A stretch of 10,848 bases of DNA from Syntrophaceae bacterium UBA1062 (GTDB lineage: Bacteria; Desulfobacterota; Desulfomonilia; UBA1062). Below are positions 1 to 6,757 of the stretch, one piece after another. The notes below the pieces were generated by a model that worked only from the letters and a program-made list of their open reading frames with translations, was not told the origin of the DNA and ran no database searches. Within the stretch, counting starts at the first letter, position 1; each line of letters starts with the position of its first letter. The DNA lies in contig DCDF01000228.1 in assembly GCA_002316295.1 (NCBI GenBank), positions 1 to 10,848 on the forward strand, in the 5' to 3' direction. The translations under genes and the position numbers were made by a program.

Positions 1-529
1 CACTCTCACAGACGAATTTGCCTTCTCCGTGGCGGACGGGCAGATAAAGCCTGTCGATCCCGCGGGTGAAAATGCACGGGCTCGTCGGATCGACGGCCAG
101 CCGGACCCAGCGGTCCTCGAACTTAGCCGAATCGTTGAAGGTGAGCGAGACTCGTCTCCTGCCGAGAGGATTGCCCGGAAGGAGTCCTGATTTAACTAGG
201 GCCTGGAATCCGTTGCATACCCCCAGGATGATCATGCCCCGTTCTATGAAATCCTTGATTTCCTCAAAGAGGGTCCTGCCTGTGGTCTGGATCCTGGCGT
301 ACTTGAGCCGCACGCTTTCCACCTGCGCCGATCCCAGATCGTCTCCGTCCAGGAATCCTCCGGCCAAGTTCAGAAAGTGGTATTCAGTGAGCCGGACCGA
401 CCCGTTCAGGACATCACTGATGTGAGCGATGTCGCTGAGTGCGCCTGCATGTCTGCAGGCATAAGACATCTCGATTTCACAGTTTGTCCCGAACCCGGTA
501 ATAACGAGCGCCTTGATCTGCTGTGCCAT
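1..529 (-). CDS. purQ: Phosphoribosylformylglycinamidine synthase, glutaminase subunit PurQ (3' part outside window)
   Basis: PurQ is the class I glutamine amidotransferase that releases ammonia from glutamine for PurL, which converts FGAR to FGAM in step 4 of cytoplasmic de novo purine synthesis. I translated 176 codons from the ATG at 529-527; the gene runs off the left edge. The protein opens with ALVITGFGTNCE, the typical PurQ first strand. The nucleophile elbow is GVCNGFQ with Cys105, and RHGEGKF follows near residue 167. The C-terminal His/Glu of the catalytic triad lies outside the window. The loop GGFLDGDDLGSAQ differs from the GGFSYGDYLRAG form common in stand-alone PurQ. The ATG follows the purL stop after one base and has no clear Shine-Dalgarno sequence, so translation is probably coupled to purL. 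The family assignment is secure; whether the gene is intact downstream cannot be seen. Confidence 0.93.
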   Translation of the reverse strand, partial: MAQQIKALVITGFGTNCEIEMSYACRHAGALSDIAHISDVLNGSVRLTEYHFLNLAGGFLDGDDLGSAQVESVRLKYARIQTTGRTLFEEIKDFIERGMIILGVCNGFQALVKSGLLPGNPLGRRRVSLTFNDSAKFEDRWVRLAVDPTSPCIFTRGIDRLYLPVRHGEGKFVCES

Positions 530-530
530 G

Positions 531-3479
531 CTATAAGTCCAGAGTAGCCTTCCACGATCGTTTCAGGGATGCAAGATCCCGGTCGATGATGACTTCGTTG
601 TTTTTCGATCTGATGATGAGCCTCTGCTCCGGTATTGCAATGCCGATGCGGCTGGCGTCGCTCCCGAAGATCGACTCGATTTCCCGGGCGTTTTCGGGAG
701 ATACCGAGATGAGAATCCTGCTTTGCGATTCAGAATACAAGATTTCGGTATCGTTCATCTCAGCCTCGGCATCCACGGCTCCGAGATCCACCTCGACGCC
801 TACGTCGCCGGCGAATGCACATTCTGCGAGGGCGACAGCGAGCCCACCGTCGGAGAGATCGTGAGCGGACGCGATGAGAGATCTGACAGCGGCGGTGTGG
901 AAGTTGCGATATCTCGTCATTGCTGCAGATGCATCGACCTTGGGCACGGAAGATCCCACCACTCCGAAGGATGCAAAATACTCGCTCGCTCCGAGCTCCT
1001 TTTTCGTCGGGCCGAGGAGGTAGAGGATATCTCCGGTGTGCTTCAGGTCCATCGTGACGGCCTGCTGCACATCATCGATGGTGCCGATCACGGAGATGAG
1101 AATGGTTGGCGGAATGGATATCTTGACTCCAGGCCCGATATAGTCGTTCTTCATGCTGTCCTTTCCGGATATCAGAGGACAGCTGAACGCTGTGGTATAG
1201 TCGTAGAGTGCCTTGTTCGCGCGGACCAGCTGGGCCAGCTTGTGTTCTCCGTCGGGATTCCTCTCGCTCGCCACAGGATCGCACCAGCAGAAATTATCGA
1301 GGCATGCCCAATGGCCCGGATCACCGCCGACGCAAATATAGTTCCTCAGCGCTTCATCCAGTGCACACGCGGTCATATGGTAGGTATCGATATCGGAGTA
1401 CCGGGGTACGATACCGTTGGAGACGACCACGCCCTTCGAAATGTCGAGAATCGGCCTGACAACGGCCGCATCGGAGGGGCCGTCACAGTATTGTCCCACC
1501 AGGGGTTTGACGATCGAACCGCCCTGAACCTCGTGGTCGTACTGCCGAACAACGTATTCCTTTGAGCAGATATTGAGTCGGGAGAGCATTTCCTCGAGCT
1601 TGTCTTCATGGTTGCGGGGAATGGGCGTGGGCGGGTCCGGGTCGATGTTCGGCTCCCACGATGCCGTGAGCTCCAGCGTCGGCACTCCGCTGTGCAGGAA
1701 GTCAAGGGGGAGATATGCTACGGTTTTCTTGGAATAAGTGCAGTGGAAGTAGCCCGAATCGGTGAATGTACCGATGACCGTGGACTCCACGTCCATCTGC
1801 CGTGAGAGGTCGAGAAAGGCGTCGATGTTATCCGGCGACACCGCCAGGGTCATGCGCTCCTGAGCCTCTGAGAGAAGTATCTCCCAGGGATCGAGGCCCG
1901 GATATTTCAGCAAAGGCTTGTCAAGCTCGATAATGCAGCCGCCGCAGAGCTGGGACATTTCTCCCACCGATGACGAAAGGCCGCCGGCGCCGTTGTCGGT
2001 AATGGCGCGGTACAGCCCGAGATCACGGGCGCGAAGGAGAAAATCGGTGAGCTTCTTCTGTGTGATTGGATCGCCGATCTGGACCGCCGATGTGGGAGAC
2101 TCCTCGTGGAGTTCTTCTGATGAGAAGGTTGCACCGTGAATGCCGTCCTTCCCGATCCTGCCGCCCGACATGACGATCAGGTCCCCCGGGACGATGTGCT
2201 TCTCGTGTGACGGAACGCCGTTGATCTCCACGGGCATGATTCCGGCTGTCCCGCAGTATACCAGGGGCTTGCCGAGGTAGCGGTCGTCGAATACGATGCA
2301 CCCGTTCACGGTGGGAATCCCCGATTTGTTTCCTCCGTGCTCCACCCCCTCTCTGACGCCCTCGAATATCCTTACGGGATGGAGTATTTTCGGCGGAAGG
2401 TCTTTCGAATAGAAAGGGTCTGCAAAGCAGAAGACGTCGGTGTTGAAGATGAGTTTCGCTCCGAGACCGGTGCCGAAAGGGTCGCGATTCACGCCCACGA
2501 TGCCGGTCAAGGCCCCGCCGTACGGATCGAGGGCAGAAGGGGAATTGTGGGTTTCCACCTTGAATACCAGATGGTAGTCATCGGTGAAGCGGATGACCCC
2601 GGCATTGTCCGTGAACACGCTTACGCAGACGTCCTTTTCCCCCGCAGCCGCGCGAATCGTCCTGGTCGCCCCCTGAATATAGGTTTTGAAGAGAGAGGAG
2701 ATATGCTCTATCTTGTCGTCATGCCGGTAATCGATCTCGGCATTGAATATCTTGTGCTTGCAGTGCTCCGACCACGTCTGGGCCAGGCATTCGAGCTCCA
2801 CGTCCGTGATGTTCGCGCCCAGGCCGATCTCTTTGCGCATCTTCCTTACGGAAGGGTCGGCCATGTACGAGGCGATGGCTTTCATTTCGTTGAGATTCAA
2901 TGCGAGCGTCCTCTCCCGCGAGAGTCGCAAGAGTTCGTCATCATCGACGGAAAGCGGAATTTCCCGGACAGTCGGGACATGATTCAGTGTAACGACTGAG
3001 ATGTGCGGCTTGACGTCCAGAATCTCCCGAGCGTCCATGATCCGGACATACTGAATCAGCGGGTTCGCAAGACAGTCCCCGGCTATTCTGTCCGCCTCGC
3101 CCCGGCCCAGGCGTCCTGTAAGAAGGAAGGCGCGGGCGGAATACACGGGGATGTGCCGGGAGGTCATGAGCCTGAGCGCGTAGGAAGCGCTGCGGCCCAC
3201 GTTGTCCGTAACGCCGGGCTTGTACCCGACCTCGATATACCAGGTGAAATCCCTTCTCAAGGGCGAGTTTATGGATATATTCTGCACAACCGGATCGCAG
3301 AATGCCTCGGTGATCAGGTCCTCGTTCAGATCTTCTGCATGAACAGTGTAAACGTCAAGAGCGTGGACATCGATATTCTTGTCGAGAGAGGGAAAAGCAC
3401 GCAGGATCTGCCGTTTCGTACGCTCCCCACGAGCATCAAAGAGGCCGGCCTTCAGTCCGACCTCGACCCTGTAGGGCAT
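531..3479 (-). CDS. purL: Phosphoribosylformylglycinamidine synthase PurL with two fused N-terminal PurS-like domains
   Basis: This is the ATP-dependent synthetase part of FGAM synthase, 982 residues. Residues 3-72 and 79-148 are two PurS-like repeats: YRVEVGLKAGL...DPVVQNISI and WYIEVGYKPGV...NPLIQYVRI. The PurL core follows, with the active-site segment TWSEHCKHK (His239), the ATP/substrate loop VETHNSPSALDPYGG (308-322), GGRIGKDGIHGATFSS (439-454), ITDNGAGGLSSS (493-504), LSEAQERM (536-543), SGKDSMKND, and HDLSDGG (873-879). At about 980 residues it lies between small PurL (about 740) and large PurL (about 1,290, which carries a fused glutaminase). No glutaminase domain is fused here; purQ follows one base downstream. 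The frame stays open to a TTG at 3500, but that codon overlaps the upstream gene. The ATG at 3479 has AAAAGGGG seven bases before it and MPYRVEV is a PurS-like start, so I chose it. The upstream stop is only 4 bp away. Confidence 0.95.
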   Translation of the reverse strand: MPYRVEVGLKAGLFDARGERTKRQILRAFPSLDKNIDVHALDVYTVHAEDLNEDLITEAFCDPVVQNISINSPLRRDFTWYIEVGYKPGVTDNVGRSASYALRLMTSRHIPVYSARAFLLTGRLGRGEADRIAGDCLANPLIQYVRIMDAREILDVKPHISVVTLNHVPTVREIPLSVDDDELLRLSRERTLALNLNEMKAIASYMADPSVRKMRKEIGLGANITDVELECLAQTWSEHCKHKIFNAEIDYRHDDKIEHISSLFKTYIQGATRTIRAAAGEKDVCVSVFTDNAGVIRFTDDYHLVFKVETHNSPSALDPYGGALTGIVGVNRDPFGTGLGAKLIFNTDVFCFADPFYSKDLPPKILHPVRIFEGVREGVEHGGNKSGIPTVNGCIVFDDRYLGKPLVYCGTAGIMPVEINGVPSHEKHIVPGDLIVMSGGRIGKDGIHGATFSSEELHEESPTSAVQIGDPITQKKLTDFLLRARDLGLYRAITDNGAGGLSSSVGEMSQLCGGCIIELDKPLLKYPGLDPWEILLSEAQERMTLAVSPDNIDAFLDLSRQMDVESTVIGTFTDSGYFHCTYSKKTVAYLPLDFLHSGVPTLELTASWEPNIDPDPPTPIPRNHEDKLEEMLSRLNICSKEYVVRQYDHEVQGGSIVKPLVGQYCDGPSDAAVVRPILDISKGVVVSNGIVPRYSDIDTYHMTACALDEALRNYICVGGDPGHWACLDNFCWCDPVASERNPDGEHKLAQLVRANKALYDYTTAFSCPLISGKDSMKNDYIGPGVKISIPPTILISVIGTIDDVQQAVTMDLKHTGDILYLLGPTKKELGASEYFASFGVVGSSVPKVDASAAMTRYRNFHTAAVRSLIASAHDLSDGGLAVALAECAFAGDVGVEVDLGAVDAEAEMNDTEILYSESQSRILISVSPENAREIESIFGSDASRIGIAIPEQRLIIRSKNNEVIIDRDLASLKRSWKATLDL

Positions 3480-3483
3480 AATC

Positions 3484-3870
3484 TTACCCCTTTTCCTCAA
3501 GATACACGGTTGTATGGCCTTCTATGCTCTCTCTTTCAGATTTGCACTTCACGCACAGGACAGCGAACGGCATGGCTTTGAGACGCCCCACCGGGATATT
3601 CTCACCACAGTCTTCACAGTATCCGTATTCTCCATTTTCCATTCTGGCCAAAGCATTCTCTATCTGTTCGAGCTTCTGCCGCTCCCGGGTGCTGAGCAGG
3701 AGATTAAACTCGCGGGACTGCTCAAGATCCGCATCATCAAAAATATCGCCAATTTCTCTCTGATCAGAGACATCGTTGGATTTGATCCTCTCTCCCAGGT
3801 TTTTGAGGATCTCGTGCTTCATTTCCGCCAGGATCTCCTTAATCTCAAGGAGCTCATTTTTTCTCAGCAT
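3484..3870 (-). CDS. DksA/TraR-family C4 zinc-finger protein
   Basis: This 128-residue protein has the DksA layout: an N-terminal charged helical hairpin (about residues 1-80), then a zinc finger with CEDC (Cys85, Cys88) and CVKC (Cys106, Cys109), all four ligands present, then a short tail. DksA proteins enter the RNA polymerase secondary channel and, with ppGpp, reset transcription of rRNA and biosynthetic genes. The coiled-coil tip DxxDxA of E. coli DksA appears here as DDADLE (45-50): both Asp are present but Glu stands where the Ala would be. The protein is shorter than E. coli DksA (151 residues), so it may be a DksA-like paralogue rather than the main DksA; I give no symbol. GGAGG lies 5 bases before the ATG. 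It is the first gene of the unit with purL and purQ, 4 bp ahead of purL. Family certain; exact role inferred. Confidence 0.92.
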   Translation of the reverse strand: MLRKNELLEIKEILAEMKHEILKNLGERIKSNDVSDQREIGDIFDDADLEQSREFNLLLSTRERQKLEQIENALARMENGEYGYCEDCGENIPVGRLKAMPFAVLCVKCKSERESIEGHTTVYLEEKG

Positions 3871-3902
3871 TCTATCCTCCGTTTCGCTTAGAAAGTAGGG
3901 TA

Positions 3903-3957
3903 CTTATACCGATAAATCTGCAGCTGTCAATATAAAATGCTTACTGTAAAAAATATT
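3903..3957 (-). promoter_or_regulatory. Sigma70-type promoter of the dksA-like/purL/purQ unit, with an AT-rich upstream element
   Basis: On the minus strand there is a perfect -35 TTGACA (3930-3925), a 16-bp spacer, and -10 TATAAG (3908-3903, five of six consensus bases). Transcription would begin near 3896, giving a leader of about 25 nt before the ATG at 3870. Directly upstream of the -35 (3931-3957) lies a run rich in A and T, including AATATTTTTTACAG and CATTTTATA, resembling an UP element. This looks like a strong housekeeping promoter. I saw no PurR-like box or purine riboswitch-like structure in the short leader. Confidence 0.72.
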
Positions 3958-4029
3958 GGCTGCAGCACAACATATAAGCGTTCGTCGGAGTCTTTAGACG
4001 TTTTATCCGGGAAAAGGGATTCGCTGGTT

Positions 4030-5232
4030 TTACCATGATGCGTGGAACACCTCACACTCGATGAGATCTCCCTGTTCCAGGATCCTGTGCCCTTCAGGGA
4101 CGATCATGTAGCAGTTTCCCCTGGCCATGGAAGACAGGATGCCTGATCCCTGGGGGCCTGTCGAAGCGACGCACAGCTCGTCTCCGCACCTTTTCAGAAC
4201 GCCCCGGAGGTAATGGGGACGGTCCCCCGGGCCCCGCACCGCTTCCAGAAGCCTGGCCTTAAGCCTGGGAAGGGTCAGAGTCTGCGCGCCCATGAATTTC
4301 AGGATCGCAGGCCGGGCGAACTGATCGAACGAGGTCATGGTTGATACGGGGTTACCCGGCAGTCCTATTGCCGGAATGCCGTTGATGATGCCGAATGCGA
4401 GTGGCTTTCCCGGCTTCATCCGCACCTGCCAGAACTCCACCGAGTTGGCTCCTTCGGTCATGACGTCGCGGACAACGTCGTAATCCCCCATGGATACCCC
4501 TCCGGAGGTCAGGATAAGATCCGCGCGGGATGCCTGTTCGAACTTGTCCCTGAGGCCGGCTTTCGTGTCCCGGGCGATCCCGAGATACAGGGGGATCGCT
4601 CCAAGCTGTCTGACCAGGGAAGTGAGGGTTGAGGAATTCGATGACGGAATCTTATTTTCGGTGAGCTCCTCATCGAGATCTGCGACCTCGTTGCCGGTCG
4701 CTATGATCGCCACGGTCGGCCTCTGGCTGCAGAGCACCATTACCCTCCGAAGAGAGGCCAGAAGCCCTATGTGGGCCGCCTCCAGGAGAGTCCCTTTCTG
4801 GAGAATCAGATCGCCTTTAGCGATATCCTCTCCCGCGAATCGGATGTGGTCGCTTTTCTTCGGGACAATATTAACGATCACCGCACCTTCCGACTCTATC
4901 GTATCTTCTCTCTTGACCACCGCATCCGCCCCCGGAGGAACAGGCGCGCCGGTCATGATCTTCACGGCCGATCCTTCGGGGAAAGGCCCCTGCGGCAAGC
5001 TGCCGGCAGGAATTTCATAGGCGATGCCGAGGCGCACACCCGCATGAGGGATGTCGGTTACGCGCACGGCGTATCCGTCCATAGCCGAATTGTTCCAGGA
5101 AGGAATATCCATCTGAGATACGATATCTTCCGCCAGATACCTTCCCAGTGCCTGCTCAAGAGGGATCTTTTCGCTTGGCAGGGGGGTGATACGGCTTACG
5201 ATGGTTTCACGGGCTTTCTCTATCGTGATCAT
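4030..5232 (-). CDS. moeA: Molybdopterin molybdenumtransferase MoeA
   Basis: MoeA inserts molybdate (or tungstate) into adenylylated molybdopterin, the last common step of Mo/W-cofactor synthesis in the cytoplasm. The protein has 400 residues, the normal length. The MoeA N-terminal region carries NSAMDGYAV (48-56), KIMTGAPVPPGADAVV (91-106) and RFAGEDI (131-137). The MogA-like central domain carries ATGNEV (178-183), TSGGVSMGDYD (242-252) and GLPGNPVS (290-297). A C-terminal beta domain follows. Residues matching E. coli MoeA functional positions are present: Asp52, Thr94, Asp136, Glu182 and Asp222. The ATG at 5232 has AGAGG eight bases upstream. No other molybdenum cofactor gene is in the window. 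It is divergent from the HDOD gene and separated from the next gene downstream by 159 bp with its own promoter, so it is probably transcribed alone. An anaerobe with formate dehydrogenase or similar Mo/W enzymes would need it (inference). Confidence 0.96.
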   Translation of the reverse strand: MITIEKARETIVSRITPLPSEKIPLEQALGRYLAEDIVSQMDIPSWNNSAMDGYAVRVTDIPHAGVRLGIAYEIPAGSLPQGPFPEGSAVKIMTGAPVPPGADAVVKREDTIESEGAVIVNIVPKKSDHIRFAGEDIAKGDLILQKGTLLEAAHIGLLASLRRVMVLCSQRPTVAIIATGNEVADLDEELTENKIPSSNSSTLTSLVRQLGAIPLYLGIARDTKAGLRDKFEQASRADLILTSGGVSMGDYDVVRDVMTEGANSVEFWQVRMKPGKPLAFGIINGIPAIGLPGNPVSTMTSFDQFARPAILKFMGAQTLTLPRLKARLLEAVRGPGDRPHYLRGVLKRCGDELCVASTGPQGSGILSSMARGNCYMIVPEGHRILEQGDLIECEVFHASW

Positions 5233-5265
5233 CCAGAGATCCTCTCGTTTTCTGCAGCATCGTAT

Positions 5266-5293
5266 CCTATAAGGACATGCCTGTCGAAGTCAA
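5266..5293 (-). promoter_or_regulatory. Candidate moeA promoter
   Basis: On the minus strand, -35 TTGACT (5293-5288, five of six consensus bases) is followed after 16 bp by TATAGG (5271-5266), or after 18 bp by TAGGAT (5269-5264). Each -10 matches four of six bases. The position, 35-60 bp before the moeA ATG, fits a short leader. It overlaps the region that must also hold the promoter of the divergent HDOD gene. Confidence 0.45.
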
Positions 5294-5386
5294 GAATCGT
5301 TGTGCTTTCGTCGATAAAAGTCCATTATGGAACACACGGATGTCCTTGCGCCCTTAGGCATAGAACTGCAAAAAATCCGCTTGCTC

Positions 5387-5391
5387 GGAGG
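5387..5391 (+). promoter_or_regulatory. Ribosome binding site that decides the HDOD gene start
   Basis: GGAGG lies four bases before the ATG at 5396. The in-frame ATG 23 codons earlier (5327) has no Shine-Dalgarno match in the 15 bases before it. The 22 codons after that first ATG include TTA, ATA, TTG and CAA, which look uncommon for this otherwise GC-rich gene. Together these favour 5396 as the true start. Confidence 0.55.
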
Positions 5392-5395
5392 GAGC

Positions 5396-6757
5396 ATGTC
5401 CATTGTGGTCGTTCCGGAGCGATATGCGGACAAGGCGCTGGGGTACAAGCGGGATGTGGATACCGTCGTCAGGATGCGGGATTATCTCGTCATCGGGCTC
5501 TTCAACACGCAGGCGGACGAGGCCTCGGCGAGGTTCCTCTCCCTCCCCAAGGGTATCGCCGTCCATCCACAGGACGGCAACGACATCGAGACCCTTTTTA
5601 TCGAAGCACTAGAAAGGCTCCGTTTCACAGGGACCTCCCCCTGGGTAAAACGGTTGTGGGATTCCATCAAGGACATCAAGAACTACGAATGCAAGGACGA
5701 TCAGGAGAGCAGATTCATATCCTCGACGTTCTATCAGTTCCTGGCGTTCCTCGCCGCTCATCCGAACGAGCTGCAGTACATGCTCGAAGATCAGGCCAGC
5801 CCGGATCTCTCATGGGTGAAGGAGTACATCCCCTTTGGAATCTGGTCTTCCCCCGAGAGCGTAAGGCCGGTCACCCAGGCCGATATCACGACGCTGTTTC
5901 ATGCCTGGCACTATAAGGAAAAGATGGACGCCAAACGTGAAAAGGGAAAGAATACCCTGCGGAGATTCAGGAACATCGAGCACCTTTTCACCCTGCCCTC
6001 GATATCTCAGGAAATCATCGATCTGGCGGGCGATACACTGCTGGCGGCGTCGAAGATGGCGGGAATTATCGAGAAAGATCCCGTACTGACCTCACGGATA
6101 CTGAAGGTGGTCAATTCGGCCTTCTACGGGTTTCACCGTCAGATCGATTCTGTCGAGCAGGCGGTTGTCATCCTGGGGAATGACGAGGTGATCAACCTGG
6201 CGTTCTCTATCGCCATCCACAAGGTTTTGGAAACCATTTCCCCGCAAGCCGCAAAGCGGCTCTGGGAGCACAGCCTTGTAGTCGCCCATCTTTCGCAGTG
6301 GCTGGGCCCACATCTGAGTTGCACGAACAAGCAGCGGTCGTACACGGTGGGGCTGCTGCACGATCTCGGGAAGATCGTGTTCATGCAGAGGGGATACTTC
6401 ATCGGGGGCTTCGAAGGCCCGGCCTCGCTGGAGGATCTGGCGAGCGAAGAGAGGGATTCCGGCATATCGCATGCCGAGATGGGGGCGTACATCGCCGAGC
6501 GGTGGAATTTGCCCGAAGCCATAGTGGACGGGCTTATGAACCACCACCTTCCGTCTAAGGCGCGGAACATGTCTCTTGCCGTCACGGTGCATATCGCCGA
6601 TGTCCTGGCGCACTGCGGGCGGCTGGATGCGTCGAAGATAAACACTGCGGCGGGAAAGTTTTTTTCAGAGAGCAAGGCGGCCTCCATATCACGGGAAACT
6701 TTCTCCCGGACAGTCGAGAATGTCACGCAGCGGGTGAAAACAATACTGGAAGCATAA
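5396..6757 (+). CDS. HDOD-domain signalling protein with an unrecognised N-terminal region
   Basis: From the ATG at 5396 the protein has 453 residues; an upstream in-frame ATG at 5327 would add 23 with no ribosome binding site. Residues about 192-400 form an HDOD domain, a relative of HD-type phosphohydrolases found in bacterial signalling proteins. It shows the hallmark SRILKVVNSAFYGF near 233-246 and GLLHDLGK with His322-Asp323. Further histidines occur in WEHS (292), ISHAEMG (359) and MNHH (383-384), with Asp402 in HIADVLAH. Many HDOD proteins have lost the metal-binding HD residues; here most seem retained, so catalysis cannot be excluded. Residues 1-190 match no family I recognise. They are soluble-looking, with no signal peptide or membrane segment. 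The stop codon directly abuts the ATG of the cyclase gene, so the two are surely co-transcribed and probably translationally coupled. Substrate and role are unknown. Confidence 0.88.
   Translation: MSIVVVPERYADKALGYKRDVDTVVRMRDYLVIGLFNTQADEASARFLSLPKGIAVHPQDGNDIETLFIEALERLRFTGTSPWVKRLWDSIKDIKNYECKDDQESRFISSTFYQFLAFLAAHPNELQYMLEDQASPDLSWVKEYIPFGIWSSPESVRPVTQADITTLFHAWHYKEKMDAKREKGKNTLRRFRNIEHLFTLPSISQEIIDLAGDTLLAASKMAGIIEKDPVLTSRILKVVNSAFYGFHRQIDSVEQAVVILGNDEVINLAFSIAIHKVLETISPQAAKRLWEHSLVVAHLSQWLGPHLSCTNKQRSYTVGLLHDLGKIVFMQRGYFIGGFEGPASLEDLASEERDSGISHAEMGAYIAERWNLPEAIVDGLMNHHLPSKARNMSLAVTVHIADVLAHCGRLDASKINTAAGKFFSESKAASISRETFSRTVENVTQRVKTILEA

Noticed and set aside
723..1565. Open 280-codon frame on the plus strand
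   Set aside because: It lies wholly antisense to purL, whose motifs are continuous across the region; it has no recognisable protein features and is a by-product of GC-rich codon use.
3945..3980. Possible terminator after moeA: TTGTGCTGCAGCCAA followed by TATTTTTT on the minus strand
   Set aside because: The stem has only about five pairs with a bulge around a palindrome, too weak to call; the T-run fits an AT-rich upstream promoter element equally well.
5327..5395. Upstream in-frame ATG as start of the HDOD protein
   Set aside because: There is no ribosome binding site, the codons look less typical of the gene, and a promoter-like box would place the transcript start at almost the same position. 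It is not fully excluded.
4771..5916. Open 381-codon frame on the plus strand
   Set aside because: It overlaps moeA in antisense and the HDOD gene in another frame, and both of those have clear family motifs. Its low-complexity, Arg/His-rich sequence looks non-coding.
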